A stretch of DNA of 19,797 nt, from positions 1 to 19,797 of the forward strand of contig QHTP01000019.1 of the NCBI GenBank assembly GCA_003220855.1. The letters run 5' to 3'. Below are positions 1 to 9,822 of the stretch, piece after piece. Origin of the DNA: Gemmatimonadota bacterium. Its GTDB lineage: Bacteria; Gemmatimonadota; Gemmatimonadetes; Gemmatimonadales; GWC2-71-9. The notes beneath the pieces are model-generated. The model did not search any database and had not been told where the DNA came from. It saw nothing but the letters and a program-made list of their open reading frames with translations. Position 1 is the stretch's first letter; every line of letters starts with the position of its first letter. A program made the position numbers and the translations under genes.

Positions 1-1961
1 TCCACCACCACCCGCGCCACCGCCGCGTCGTGCCCCGCTTCGTCGTCGCGCGGCTCCGGGAAGTCGGTGGGGATACCGAACAGGCACTGCGCCGCGAAAT
101 CAAACGGCGAGGCGTGGATCTCGCGCACCTTCAGGCGGCTGGGAGGGAGGTCGAGGCCGAGCCGCGCCTCGAGGTAGCTGAAGTCGCCGCCCGCGGCGAG
201 CGTGGCGCTCGTGAGCACCACCGTCTCCACCCGGTCGAACAGATTCTCCTTGAGAATGGGTGCGAGATCGAGCGGCACGGCGGCAAGCGAGACGTTCACC
301 ACCTTGCGGCCGCGACGCTCGAGCCAGCGGACGGCGGCAGGCCCCCCCGGCGGCGGTCGCAGCGCGGCGATGAGCCCCGCCGCCACCTGCTGCAGCCGTC
401 GCGCCACGCCACGCAGCTCGCCCAGGAGCTGGGCCCGCCGCTCCGATGGATCGTCCAGGGTGAGCCGGTCGGCGATCGTCTCCGTGCCCTCGGAGAGCCG
501 TGAGAACGCGAGCAGCAGGTTGTCGAGCGCCACGTCCAGCCCCTCGGGCCAGACGGCGTCGCCGAGAAACTCGTCGCCCAGGCGGAGCACCGGGCTCGCG
601 CCCGCACCGGCTCCCCCCGGCTCACCCTCGAGCCGGCGGGCGAGCAGGGTGAACACGGTGTCCGCGGCGCGGCGCGCCGTCGCGAGGGCGTCGACCAGGC
701 TCTGCTGCACCAGGTCGCGGGTCGCCCGGGATATGAGGTCGTCGCGACCGAACAGCACGGAGCGCAGCGTCGGGAGCAGTCCGCGGCCGTTCTTCTCGAG
801 CCGCGCCAGCAGCCGGTCGACGCCGAGCCGGCTCACCTGGGCGCCGAGGTGCATCGCCGCAACGTCTTCCAGGTGGTGCGCTTCGTCGAGCACCAGCCGG
901 CGGTACGGGGGCAGGACGGCCGCCTCCTGCCAGTTGTCGGACACCATGCGCACGGCCAGATCGGACGCGAGCAGGTGGTGGTTGACCACGACCACATCGG
1001 CTTCGGCCGCCCGCCGGCGCGCCTGGAACACGAAGCAGCGGTCGAAGTGCGGGCACTTGAGCCGGGTGCAGAGATCCGACTCCGCGGCGATCGCGTCCCA
1101 CACCTCGCCACTCGGCTCGTCGGGGAGGTCCGCGAGCGACCCGTCGCCCGAGCGCGCCGCCCACGCCGCCAGAGCCTCGAGCTCGGCGCGTCGCTCGTCC
1201 TCGAACAACGAGGTCACCTGCTCGAACGCCTGCTCGAGGCGCGACAGGCACACGTAGTTCCGCCACCCCTTGAGCAGCGCGAACGTGGGGGCATGCTCTC
1301 CGCTGCCGAGCGCGCGCGCGAGAATCGGCAGGTCCTTGCCGACGAGCTGCTCCTGCAGGTTGATGGTGTTGGTCGAGACGACGGTGCGCTCGCCGTTCTC
1401 GCGCGCCCACACCAGCGCCGGAACCAGGTACGCGAACGATTTCCCGACGCCGGTCCCGGCCTCGAGCATGCCCACACCGCCGTCGTTGTAGAGGTCGGCG
1501 ATGTAGGCGGCCATGTCGCGCTGGCTGGGACGGTCCTCGAAGCTGCCGAGCGCGCGCGCCACCGGCCCGCTGGGAGAGAGCAACCCCGCGACATCGATCG
1601 CATCGATCCGGGTGGTGGCGCGGGGGCGGGGACATTCCACGACGACGTAGCAGTCGGTGACGGCGTTGTCGACGATCGCGAACCCGACGCCCCCGTCGTG
1701 CAGCCGCGCGGCGACGCTGAGATCGGCTCCCGACGGCTCGAGCACGCCGCTCGGGTGGTTGTGCAGCAGCAGCTCTCCCCGCACCGCGATCCCCGGCAGG
1801 GCGAGCACGGCGTCCACCGTGCCGCGCGCCACCACGCGCGCCTCGACGATCAGGCCATTGGCGTCGGGGCGCGCCACGAACGAGACCTCGCGCCCATGGG
1901 CCGCCGCGATCTCGGCGCGCAGCAGGTCGCGTACCGCCGGCGCGAGTCGGTCCGCACTCAC
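1..1961 (-). CDS. dinG: JAMM-domain/DinG-type ATP-dependent DNA helicase fusion (3' end outside window)
   Basis: An Fe-S superfamily 2 helicase that would unwind DNA with ATP; 653 codons are visible and the C-terminal motifs lie beyond position 1. The GTG at 1961-1959 overlaps the upstream TGA as GTGA. Residues about 15-120 look like a JAMM/MPN+ metalloprotease domain: candidate Glu25, then H67-N-H69, S77 and D80, exactly HxH-x7-S-x2-D, in the context LLLHNHPSG. The helicase begins near 140 with a Q-like region (F141, PSQRD) and Walker A EAGTGVGKS at 167-175. Four cysteines (C238, C298, C303, C309) have the 5- and 6-residue spacing of the DinG/XPD Fe-S cluster, and the DEAH box is at 359-362 (LVLDEAHHLED). 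DinG proteins act on R-loops, forked DNA and G-quadruplexes. Seen: both motif sets in one open frame. Inferred: the JAMM domain is an active protease or isopeptidase. The helicase call is firm. Confidence 0.93.
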   Translation of the reverse strand, partial: MSADRLAPAVRDLLRAEIAAAHGREVSFVARPDANGLIVEARVVARGTVDAVLALPGIAVRGELLLHNHPSGVLEPSGADLSVAARLHDGGVGFAIVDNAVTDCYVVVECPRPRATTRIDAIDVAGLLSPSGPVARALGSFEDRPSQRDMAAYIADLYNDGGVGMLEAGTGVGKSFAYLVPALVWARENGERTVVSTNTINLQEQLVGKDLPILARALGSGEHAPTFALLKGWRNYVCLSRLEQAFEQVTSLFEDERRAELEALAAWAARSGDGSLADLPDEPSGEVWDAIAAESDLCTRLKCPHFDRCFVFQARRRAAEADVVVVNHHLLASDLAVRMVSDNWQEAAVLPPYRRLVLDEAHHLEDVAAMHLGAQVSRLGVDRLLARLEKNGRGLLPTLRSVLFGRDDLISRATRDLVQQSLVDALATARRAADTVFTLLARRLEGEPGGAGAGASPVLRLGDEFLGDAVWPEGLDVALDNLLLAFSRLSEGTETIADRLTLDDPSERRAQLLGELRGVARRLQQVAAGLIAALRPPPGGPAAVRWLERRGRKVVNVSLAAVPLDLAPILKENLFDRVETVVLTSATLAAGGDFSYLEARLGLDLPPSRLKVREIHASPFDFAAQCLFGIPTDFPEPRDDEAGHDAAVARVVV

Positions 1962-3259
1962 GTCTTGAGCTCGCGCTTCTTGGCCGCGGGGAATAGCACG
2001 TTGTTGAGGATAAGCCGGTAGCCGGGCGAATGGGGGTGGAGCGACAGATCCGTGGGCGGATCGCCGATCTGGTGCTGCTGGTCCTCGGGGTCGTGCCCGC
2101 CGAAGAACGTCCAGGTGCCCTTGCCGTGGTCGCCGTTCACGTACTTGACCCAGGGAGCGCCCTCTTCGTCCGCGAGCACGGTGTCGCCCGGCTTGAGGCG
2201 ATCGCGCAGGAACGACGTGGTGAGGCCGTAGAAGTCGGGGATCACCTGGCGATGGTTCTGCACCAGGATCGTCGGAACGGGGTCGATCTTGGCGCTGAAG
2301 TTGAACAGCTTGAACGCGCCGAGCGGCTGCCGCCGCCCGGGTGCGTTGACCTGATGCCCGTCGATGTCGGAAAAGCTCGCGACCTGAGGACTGGGCTCGA
2401 GCCGGGCGCCACTGAACGCGAGGGCCTGCGACCAGTCCAGCTTGTGGTCTGCATCGGGGTCCATCGGGGTGCCGTCGGCGAACGCCGCCGCGATGTCCAC
2501 GTGCGCCGCCGCGAGCGCCAAGTCGAGGGTCTCCGTGGCCGTGCACATGGCGAACAGAAAGCCACCGTTGGAGACGTAGTCGCGGATCTTCCGGGCCACC
2601 GCCTTCTTTAGGTCGGGGACGGTCCCGAAGCCGAGCCGCTTCGCCGCGTCGGCATTGAACCGCACCATCTCAGCCAGCCACGGGGTCCCGGCGTAGATCA
2701 GGTAGAACTTGGAGAACTGCCCCGTGAAGTCCTCGTGGTGCAGGTGCAGCCAGTCGTAGCTCGCCAGCTTCCCCGAGAGCACCTCGAAGTCCCACACCGT
2801 GTCGAACGCGATGCCGGCGTACTGCAGGGCCATGGTGACGGCGTCGTCCCACGGCGGCGCGTTGGGGGGCACGTACACGGCCACCCGGGGCGCCTTCTCG
2901 AGCGGCACCGCGTCCATGTTGCTCGCCTCGACCTCGCCGCGGACGGCCGTCACCGCCGCCTCGTCCACCCCTTGGACGCTCACCCCCGCGAGCGCTGCGT
3001 CGCGGCGGATCGCGGGCCCGTCGGGCATGAGGAACGAGCCGCCGCGGTAGTTCAGGAGCCACTCCGCCTTGATCCCCGCCTGCACCACGCGGTAGGTGAG
3101 GCCATAGGCCTTGAGGTGATCGGTCTGCGCGTCGTCCATGGGGAGCAGGAGGGACTGAGCGGCGGATGGGCGGATGGGCGGATGGAAGCCGAGCAGATCG
3201 GCACTGACCGCCAGACCGCCCGTCCGCCCGACCGCCTTCACGAACTCTCGCCGCCTCAC
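1958..3259 (-). CDS. Tat-type exported protein; relatives mislabelled 'asparagine synthetase B'
   Basis: A 433-aa protein of unknown function. The start GTG at 3259 overlaps the TPR gene's TGA as GTGA, and its own TGA overlaps the DinG start. The first residues RRREFVK fit the twin-arginine consensus, but the following hydrophobic stretch is weak because repeat DNA encodes residues 8-33. The mature part begins around LLLPMDDAQTDHLKAYGL (about 37-54) and contains YDWLHLHHEDFTGQ, GGFLFAMCTATET and, near the C terminus, FFGGHDPEDQQHQ and SPGYRLILNNVLFPAAKK. From memory, very similar proteins are common in Bacteroidota and are named asparagine synthetase B. I see no N-terminal nucleophile Cys for a class II amidotransferase and no SGGxDS ATP-pyrophosphatase loop, so that name is not supported here. 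The Rossmann-like core could be related to class I amidotransferase or DUF4159 folds. The frame stays open upstream to 3463 only because it is antisense-like to the TPR gene. Confidence 0.88.
   Translation of the reverse strand: MRRREFVKAVGRTGGLAVSADLLGFHPPIRPSAAQSLLLPMDDAQTDHLKAYGLTYRVVQAGIKAEWLLNYRGGSFLMPDGPAIRRDAALAGVSVQGVDEAAVTAVRGEVEASNMDAVPLEKAPRVAVYVPPNAPPWDDAVTMALQYAGIAFDTVWDFEVLSGKLASYDWLHLHHEDFTGQFSKFYLIYAGTPWLAEMVRFNADAAKRLGFGTVPDLKKAVARKIRDYVSNGGFLFAMCTATETLDLALAAAHVDIAAAFADGTPMDPDADHKLDWSQALAFSGARLEPSPQVASFSDIDGHQVNAPGRRQPLGAFKLFNFSAKIDPVPTILVQNHRQVIPDFYGLTTSFLRDRLKPGDTVLADEEGAPWVKYVNGDHGKGTWTFFGGHDPEDQQHQIGDPPTDLSLHPHSPGYRLILNNVLFPAAKKRELKT
3162..3236. repeat. Octamer tandem repeat with degenerate inverted arm, inside a coding region
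   Basis: Three perfect tandem copies of GCGGATGG occupy 3162-3185. About 20 bp later, 3206-3236 contains four degenerate units of the same octamer in inverted orientation (reading GCGGTCGG, GCGGACGG, GCGGTCTG and a partial unit on the minus strand). The two arms could fold as an imperfect hairpin in the minus-strand mRNA. The element lies within residues 8-33 of the Tat-type exported protein, where a hydrophobic signal core would be expected. Its layout resembles that of the heptamer element at 8862-8938. Confidence 0.75.
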
Positions 3260-5004
3260 GACTTGGGAATCGCTCCCTTCGCCCGCTCGAGCTCGCGTCG
3301 CGCCTCCGGGACCAGGGCGCTCCCGGGATAGGAGAGAATGAGGTGCTCGAGGTGCTGGATCGCATCCGCGGTCTGTTGCCGGCGCTCGAGCAGGCGGGCC
3401 CACTCGAGCTCCGCGGCCGGCGCAGCGGCGCCGGTTCCGCCGGTCCGCACGACCTCGTCGCACAGCGCGAGCGCGGCCAGCTGCTGCTCGGGCCCGAGGC
3501 GCGCGGCGACGCGCGCGGCCAGGAGCAACAGGTCCGGCCGGCCTGTACCGGGCAGCCGTGTCGCCGCGAGCCGCAAGCCGGCGACCGCGCTCACCGAGTC
3601 TCCCCGCGCCAGCGTCAGCAGCGCTCCTCCCAGCTCGGGGAACGTGTCGCCCGGAACCTGCTGCAGCAGCGCCAGCATCGCCGTCCGATCGGTCGCCTCG
3701 CGGCGATCACCCGCGTAGGGACCCGCGTCCAGGAACAGCTGCCACGCCTCCTTGAGCCGGCCGCGATACAGGGCGATCCATCCCTTGAGGGCGAGCGCCT
3801 CCACGCTCGAATCCCGCGCCAGCATCGCGCCAGCGCGGTCCAGGTCCCCCGCGGCGATCCGCGCCCGCACGAGGCGCAGCCGCAGCGTCGTCCGGTCTTC
3901 GTCCCCGAGCCGCGTGTCGCCCGCGATCCGCCGCGCCGCTTCATCGAGCTGCCCGCTCTCGATCAGTGTCTGAACGAGCGCCGCCTGGGCAAGCGCCTGT
4001 GCCTCGGCTGGGGCGGAAGAATCGCGTGCGACCTGTTCGAGCACGGCGCGCGCTCCCTCCCGATCGCCCGCCGCGAGGAACGCGCGGGCGGCGTCGGCGC
4101 GGGCGCGCACGGCCATCGCGTCGGGCGCGAGCTCGGCGTAGCGCGCCAGCGCGAGAGCGCGCACCCGGCGCGCCTCGGGGCTACCTTGCGCCGCTGCGAG
4201 ATCGGCGAATCGACGCACCGCGTAGGCCGCATCCGCCGACGGCGCTGCGACGCTGGGCGCGAACACGGCCCACGCGCGCTCGGCCCCGCCCCACGCGAGC
4301 AACAGCTCCCCGGCAAGCCGCCGGACCAGCGGCGGCGGATCGCCCGCCGTGAGCAGGGCGGCGATCCGCTCCCGCCGCGCCTCAGGTGCCTGGGCGAGCT
4401 CGCTCGCGGCGTTGGGCAGCTGCACTGACGCGCCTTCGAGCGCCGCGGCCCACTCGCGTGCCGCCCCCTCCCAGTCACCGGCGCGCTCGCTCAGCGCGGC
4501 GAGCTCGATTCCGAACGCGCCGGGGCGTCCCAGGGCACGCCGCCCGTCCAACAGCACGGCACGCGCCGCGTCGTGGCGGCGCTGGTCGTCGAGCGCCATC
4601 GCCCACTCGCGATAGGGCGCCTCGTCGCGCGGCGCCGCCGCCGCCCAGCGCCGCGCCACCTCGCGCGCGCTGTCGGGCTCGTTGATTCCCACGTACGTGC
4701 GCAGCAGGACGGCCCGGAGCGCCGCGTTACCGGGGCTCGCCAGGGCGGCACGCTGTGCGACGGGCACGAGCTCCGCCAGCCGGTTGAGCCCCGGCAGCAC
4801 ACGCTCGAGCCCGAGCAGCGCCGAGAGATTGGTGGGGTCCGCGCGCAGCGTGGCGAAATAGATGCTCGCCGCTTGCTCGAACTGACCCGCGCGCTCGAGC
4901 TCGAAACCCTGTCCAATAGCCTGGCCGCGCGCGAGCCGCCCGGGCGCGACCGCGAGCGCGATGCCGAGCACCAGACGGGCGACGCACCTATTGCTGTGGG
5001 GCAT
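3256..5004 (-). CDS. Secreted or periplasmic TPR-repeat protein
   Basis: A 582-aa protein with an N-terminal Sec-like leader (CVARLVLGIALAVAPG, about residues 7-22, then ARGQA) followed by an almost entirely helical, Ala/Leu/Arg-rich chain. TPR-like units include FELERAGQFEQAASIYFATL with LRADPTN just after, and a final unit near the C terminus (LEHLILSYPGSALVPEARRE) resembling the TolA-binding/YbgF type. TPR arrays are protein-binding scaffolds, so a role organising the neighbouring DUF4175, DUF4159 and AsnB-like products in the envelope is an inference from the operon. The ATG at 5004 lies 17 bp inside the end of the DUF4175 gene, and the TGA overlaps the next GTG. Specific function is unknown. 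Confidence 0.9.
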   Translation of the reverse strand: MPHSNRCVARLVLGIALAVAPGRLARGQAIGQGFELERAGQFEQAASIYFATLRADPTNLSALLGLERVLPGLNRLAELVPVAQRAALASPGNAALRAVLLRTYVGINEPDSAREVARRWAAAAPRDEAPYREWAMALDDQRRHDAARAVLLDGRRALGRPGAFGIELAALSERAGDWEGAAREWAAALEGASVQLPNAASELAQAPEARRERIAALLTAGDPPPLVRRLAGELLLAWGGAERAWAVFAPSVAAPSADAAYAVRRFADLAAAQGSPEARRVRALALARYAELAPDAMAVRARADAARAFLAAGDREGARAVLEQVARDSSAPAEAQALAQAALVQTLIESGQLDEAARRIAGDTRLGDEDRTTLRLRLVRARIAAGDLDRAGAMLARDSSVEALALKGWIALYRGRLKEAWQLFLDAGPYAGDRREATDRTAMLALLQQVPGDTFPELGGALLTLARGDSVSAVAGLRLAATRLPGTGRPDLLLLAARVAARLGPEQQLAALALCDEVVRTGGTGAAAPAAELEWARLLERRQQTADAIQHLEHLILSYPGSALVPEARRELERAKGAIPKS

Positions 5005-8000
5005 TGAGCCTGCGGAAGTAGTCGAGCACCAGGCGACGCTCTTCCGGCGTGAGTCCCTGCAGCTCGTCCCACGTGGGGTAGCGGAGCCGCGGGCCCGCTC
5101 CCGTTGCTCCCGGCTTGAGCGCGGCTGGGACGTGCACGCTGTCGCCCGTCGCCGCCCGGCTCACGCGCTCCTTGGTCTGGTCCGGCTCGTCGTTCGAGAG
5201 GGTGCGGCCGGCGTCGAGCAACCGGTGGTACAGCCGCTGCTGACGCTCGATCGTCCGCTGGTCGAGGCGCCCGGCCTCGAGCTGGCGGGCGAGCTCCCTA
5301 GCCTCCTGCGCGAGCGGCCCGGCAGCGGAGCTGATGCCCTGCGCCTGCATCCGCTCGAGCTGCTCGGCGAGCGCGCGCTGCCGCGCCGCCAGGGCTCGCA
5401 GCTGCTCCAGGACCGCCTGGCCGGCACCCATCAGCGGCAGGAGGCCCTGCGCCTGGCCGTTGAGCCCCTGTTGGTCACGGGCCAGACGCGCGAGCCGCTC
5501 GACCGCTTCGGCGAATCCGGTCCCCGAGTGCGCTCCGCTCACCTGCTTGCGGCTCTGGGCGAGCGCCACCGCAACCGCGTTGAGGGCGTCGAGCGCGTCG
5601 TCGGCGAGCGCCGCGGCGGCGCCGACGTTCGGATCGGCCTCCTCGAGCTGGCCGCGCGCCGCGGCCATCTGGCGCTTGGCGTAACCGAGCGCCGCGTCGA
5701 GCTGCGGCGAAACGAGCGCGTGCTTGCCGGCGGCTTCGCGAATCACACGTGCCACCACGTCCGTTCCTTCTTCCACGGACGCCTGCTGCGAGCGGGTCGG
5801 AGCGCCCGCCTCCCCGCGATGCAGCGCCTCCGACACCTGTCGCTGGCGCTCGGCCATTGCCGCAGTCTCGAACAGCGCGCGGTCGAGCGCAGCGAGTGTC
5901 TCTCCGCGCCACGCCTGCGCCAGGGAGTCGAGCTGTCCCCGGAGCTGATCCGGGATGCCGGCGAGCTGACGCTCCGCCTCCGCTCCCTCCTGTGATGCGC
6001 CCGCGGCCTGCCGCAGGTCCGCGGATTGCGCGGCGCGCTGCATCGCACCCCCGGCGTCGCGCGCCGCCCGCTCGGGAGCGGCGAGCGCTGCCGCCCCGGG
6101 CGGCGCGCCGAGCTCTTTCGCCACCCGACCGATCGCGTGTGCCAGCGAGTCGGCGGCCGCGGCGAGCGCTCGTTGGCGCGTCGCCGCCGCGCTGTCGGGT
6201 CGCGGCGCGGCGCCGCGGTTCCACTCCGCCTGACGGCGCCGCAGGTCCTCCGCATCGGCCGCGAGCGACGCCAGCGTGCCCTCGACCGCGGCGCGCCGGA
6301 ACAGCTCCTGACTGCGCTCGAGCTCGGCCCGAAGCTGTTGCTGCGCCTCGGCGAGCCGCTCGAGGGCCCGACGCGTCGCTTCCGGGTCGAGCTTCGCCAG
6401 CGCCTCCTGCAGCTCGCGCAACCGCTGCTCCAACTCCGGCGTGACGGCGCGCCGCAGCAGCTCCTGCACCTCGCGCAGCCGCGCCTGAAACGCCGTGTCC
6501 GCGATTCCCGCCGCCTGCGCCGCCCGGGCGATCCGCTCCATGGCTCGCGACAGCTCCTGCACGCGCGCCTGCAGTGCCTCCTGTTCCCGCGCGACGGCCT
6601 GCGCCCGCTGGGTCGCCTGGAAGGGGAGTGCCCCCTCCCGCTCGCCCGCTGCGCCGGGGCGCGCTGCCGTCCCGTCGCGCGAGCGCTGCTGGGCCAGGTC
6701 GCTGGTGCGCCGACCGAGCTCGCGCTCGGCGGCGGCAATGGAGTCCGCCTCCGCCGCCGCGTCCTGGGTGGCGGCGCGGGTCGCCGCGCGCAGCTCGTCG
6801 AGGCTCGGCAACCGCAGGGCGATCTCGGGACTGCGACCGACGTGCGGCGTGGGAGCGTTATCCCAGGCCTCGGCGCGAAGCCGCAGCGTATCGCCGGGCA
6901 CGAGCCCCCGCCGCTCGACCTCGAGATCGCCCTGCACGATCGTCCGCTCGCCCGCACCCGACACGTCCAACGACTCCCGCACCGCCTCCCCCACCTTCCC
7001 CGTCTGGCTCACGCGCCAGCTAACCACTTCGAGCCGGGTGAGACCATGATCATCCCGCGCGTCGATCACGAGCGGCTGCCGCAGCGAGAGGGGGAGCGTG
7101 GTATCGCGCCCCGGCACGGGAACGGCGACGACCGGCGCCGAGTCGGGGACCACGGTCAGCCGCAGCTCGGGCGCGTCGCCCTCGAGCGGCGCCCCGTCGG
7201 CGGTGGACAGGTCGAGCAGCCAGGCCCCGGAACCGCGCGGCGCCAGGAGCCCCGAGAAGGCGCTGTGCGCGACCCCGAGCGGGACGCGGACGTCCCCACG
7301 GCGCCACGCAGCCCGCGCGAGCGGCATGCTCGCCGACCCGCTGGTCAGGATCACGGTGCCTTCGGGGATCGGGATCGTGTCCGCGCCGGGCGCGAGTGGC
7401 TCGTCGCGACGGCCCAGATAGGCCGGGTAGCGCGCCGTGAGCTCGAGGCCGGCGACGAATGCGGGCAGCGCCACCGCGACGCGGACGTCGGCGCTGCGTC
7501 GGCCGCCGCTCGACGCTCTCAAGTATAGGTCCGCCCGCAGCGGCCCGAGCAGTCGCAGGGCGTGCCCCAGCGAGTCGAGGGACACCGGTGCGGACTGCCA
7601 CGGCTCTCCCGGCCCGCGGGTCCAGAGCGTGGCGCGGGTCGCCGCGGGGACGTCGATCGTCACCGTGACGCTCTCGCCCCGGCGGACCGCGGCCCGGTCG
7701 ACCACGAGTCGCACGGGCGTGCGGGCGTCGGCGAGCGTGCGGAGCGGATGCCAGAACGCGGCGGCCCGACCGGCGCCGGGAGACGCGGCGACGAACAGCA
7801 CCGCACCCAGCGCCGCCACGCCTCCAGCCGCGAGCAACGAGGTACGCGTGCCGCGGGCGAGCAGGCGACCTACCGCGGGTGTGGCACCATCGACCACGGC
7901 GACCGCCCTCCGGTCCGCCAGCGTCCACAGCTCGGGGCTCGCGCCTGCCGACGCCATCGGGGCGACGAGCCCGACGATACTTCCCGGCCGGCCTCCCGTC

Positions 8001-8250
8001 GCGGCCTCCACGAGCCGCGCTACCGCGGGTGGCGCCGCATGGCGCCCCGCCCCGAGCGCCAGCCGCGCGGCTACGCCGGTGACGCCCCCGATCAGCAGCC
8101 ACGCACCCACCACGGCCGCGACACTGGGGGCCAGAGCCACGCCGGCCCCCGCGATCGCCAACGCGGCGCCGGCGCTCGTCAGCAGAACGGCGCCCGTGCG
8201 GGCGAGCGCATGTGGGCGACCCAGCCGCCGCAGCCGGGCCGCCGTGTCCG

Positions 8251-8254
<4 letters not shown>
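4988..8254 (-). CDS. DUF4175 family membrane protein with long coiled-coil region
   Basis: A 1088-aa protein. Two hydrophobic segments lie at about 20-68 (VLLTSAGAALAIAGAGVAL and AAVVGAWLLIGGVTGVAARL) and a third at about 138-160 (LLAAGGVAALGAVLFVAA). A beta-rich extracytoplasmic region follows, with RLVVDRAAVRRGESVTVTID and LELTARYPAYLGRRDEPL; then comes a Gln/Glu/Arg/Ala-rich coiled coil from about 470 to 1040 and a short conserved-looking tail (RLRYPTWDELQGLTPEERR). This layout matches the DUF4175 family, whose biochemical role is not established. The GTG at 8254 overlaps the DUF4159 stop as GTGA. The long helical region and its neighbours suggest an envelope complex. I am confident of the gene and moderately confident of the family. 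Confidence 0.9.
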
Positions 8255-8993
<739 letters not shown>

Positions 8994-8997
<4 letters not shown>

Positions 8998-9821
8998 AGG
9001 TCGTTGACGAGTCGATACGCCGTATTTCGCGTGATTCCCGTCTCCGCCGCGATCTGGTCGGCGACGTCGCGTCTGGTCATCCCCTGGGCGAGCAGGGTGC
9101 GGGCGCGGGCTTCGGGATCGGGTGGGAGTTCCTCGCGGACGGGCTTGCCGGTCCCCGCCACCACGACCGTCACCTCGCCGCGGGGCGGCGCCGCGGCGTA
9201 ATAACCCGCGAGGTCGGTGAGGGTCCCGGCGCGGGTCTCTTCGAACACTTTGGTGAGCTCGCGCGCCACTGCCGCGTGTCGCTCGCCGCCGCAGGCCGCC
9301 GCCAGGTCTTCGAGCAGCTCGGTCACACGCGGCGGCGCTTCGAACAGCACGACCGTCCACTCGCTCTTGGCAACTGTCTCGAGCAGGCGCCGCCGCTCGG
9401 CGCCCTTGCGCGGCGGGAAGCCCAGGAACAAGTAACGGTCGGCGCCCAGCCCGGAGACGGAGAGCGCGGCGGCGACGGCCGTCGGGCCCGGGACGGTCAC
9501 GACGGGGATGTCGCGCTCGCGCGCTGCGGCGACGAGCGCGGCCCCGGGGTCGCTCACGGAGGGCGTGCCCGCGTCCGTCACGAGCGCCACGTCCTTCCCG
9601 CTCCCCAGCAGGTGCAGGATGCGGCGCAGCGCGCCTTCGTTCGAGTGGGCGTGGAAGCTCATCAGCTCGGCGTGCGAGCCCACGTGCGCGAGCAGCGGCT
9701 TGGTGTGCCGCGTGTCCTCGGCGGCCACGGCCGTGACCCGGCTCAGCGTTGCGGCCGCGCGCGAGGACAGGTCGTCGAGGTTGCCGAGCGGGGTGGCGAC
9801 GACGTACAGGGTCCCGGCCAT
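8994..9821 (-). CDS. rsmI: 16S rRNA (cytidine(1402)-2'-O)-methyltransferase RsmI
   Basis: A 275-aa SAM-dependent enzyme that 2'-O-methylates C1402 in the 16S rRNA decoding centre. The N-terminal tetrapyrrole-methylase-like fold is clear: LYVVATPLGNLDDLS (about 5-19), AAEDTRHTKPLLAH (about 33-46), ALVTDAGTPSVSDPGAAL (about 79-96) and TVPGPTAVAAALSVSGLGAD. The C terminus (LAQGMTRRDVADQIAAETG, then ITRNTAYRLVNDL) is the helical tail usual in RsmI. Length is normal for the family. The ATG at 9821 lies one base after the stop of the upstream 338-aa gene, and its TGA overlaps the DUF4159 ATG, so it is embedded in the operon. Context adds nothing obvious about why rRNA methylation sits with envelope genes. 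Confidence 0.97.
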
Positions 9822-9822
9822 G

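Noticed and set aside
849..2021. Long open frame (390 codons) on the plus strand
   Set aside because: It is antisense to the JAMM-DinG gene; composition is Arg/Gly/His-rich without family motifs, as expected from the complementary strand of GC-biased codons.
3260..3463. Upstream extension of the AsnB-like exported protein to 501 aa
   Set aside because: The extra residues overlap the TPR gene and are low-complexity Arg/Pro/Gly; the GTG at 3259 gives an immediate twin-arginine leader and a GTGA overlap.
6026..7528. 500-codon plus-strand open frame
   Set aside because: It is antisense to the DUF4175 coiled-coil gene, with no start context or recognisable domain.
8998..9360. Upstream extension of the DUF4159 frame to 369 aa
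   Set aside because: The extension lies inside rsmI in another frame; the ATG at 8997 starts a good signal peptide and overlaps the rsmI stop.
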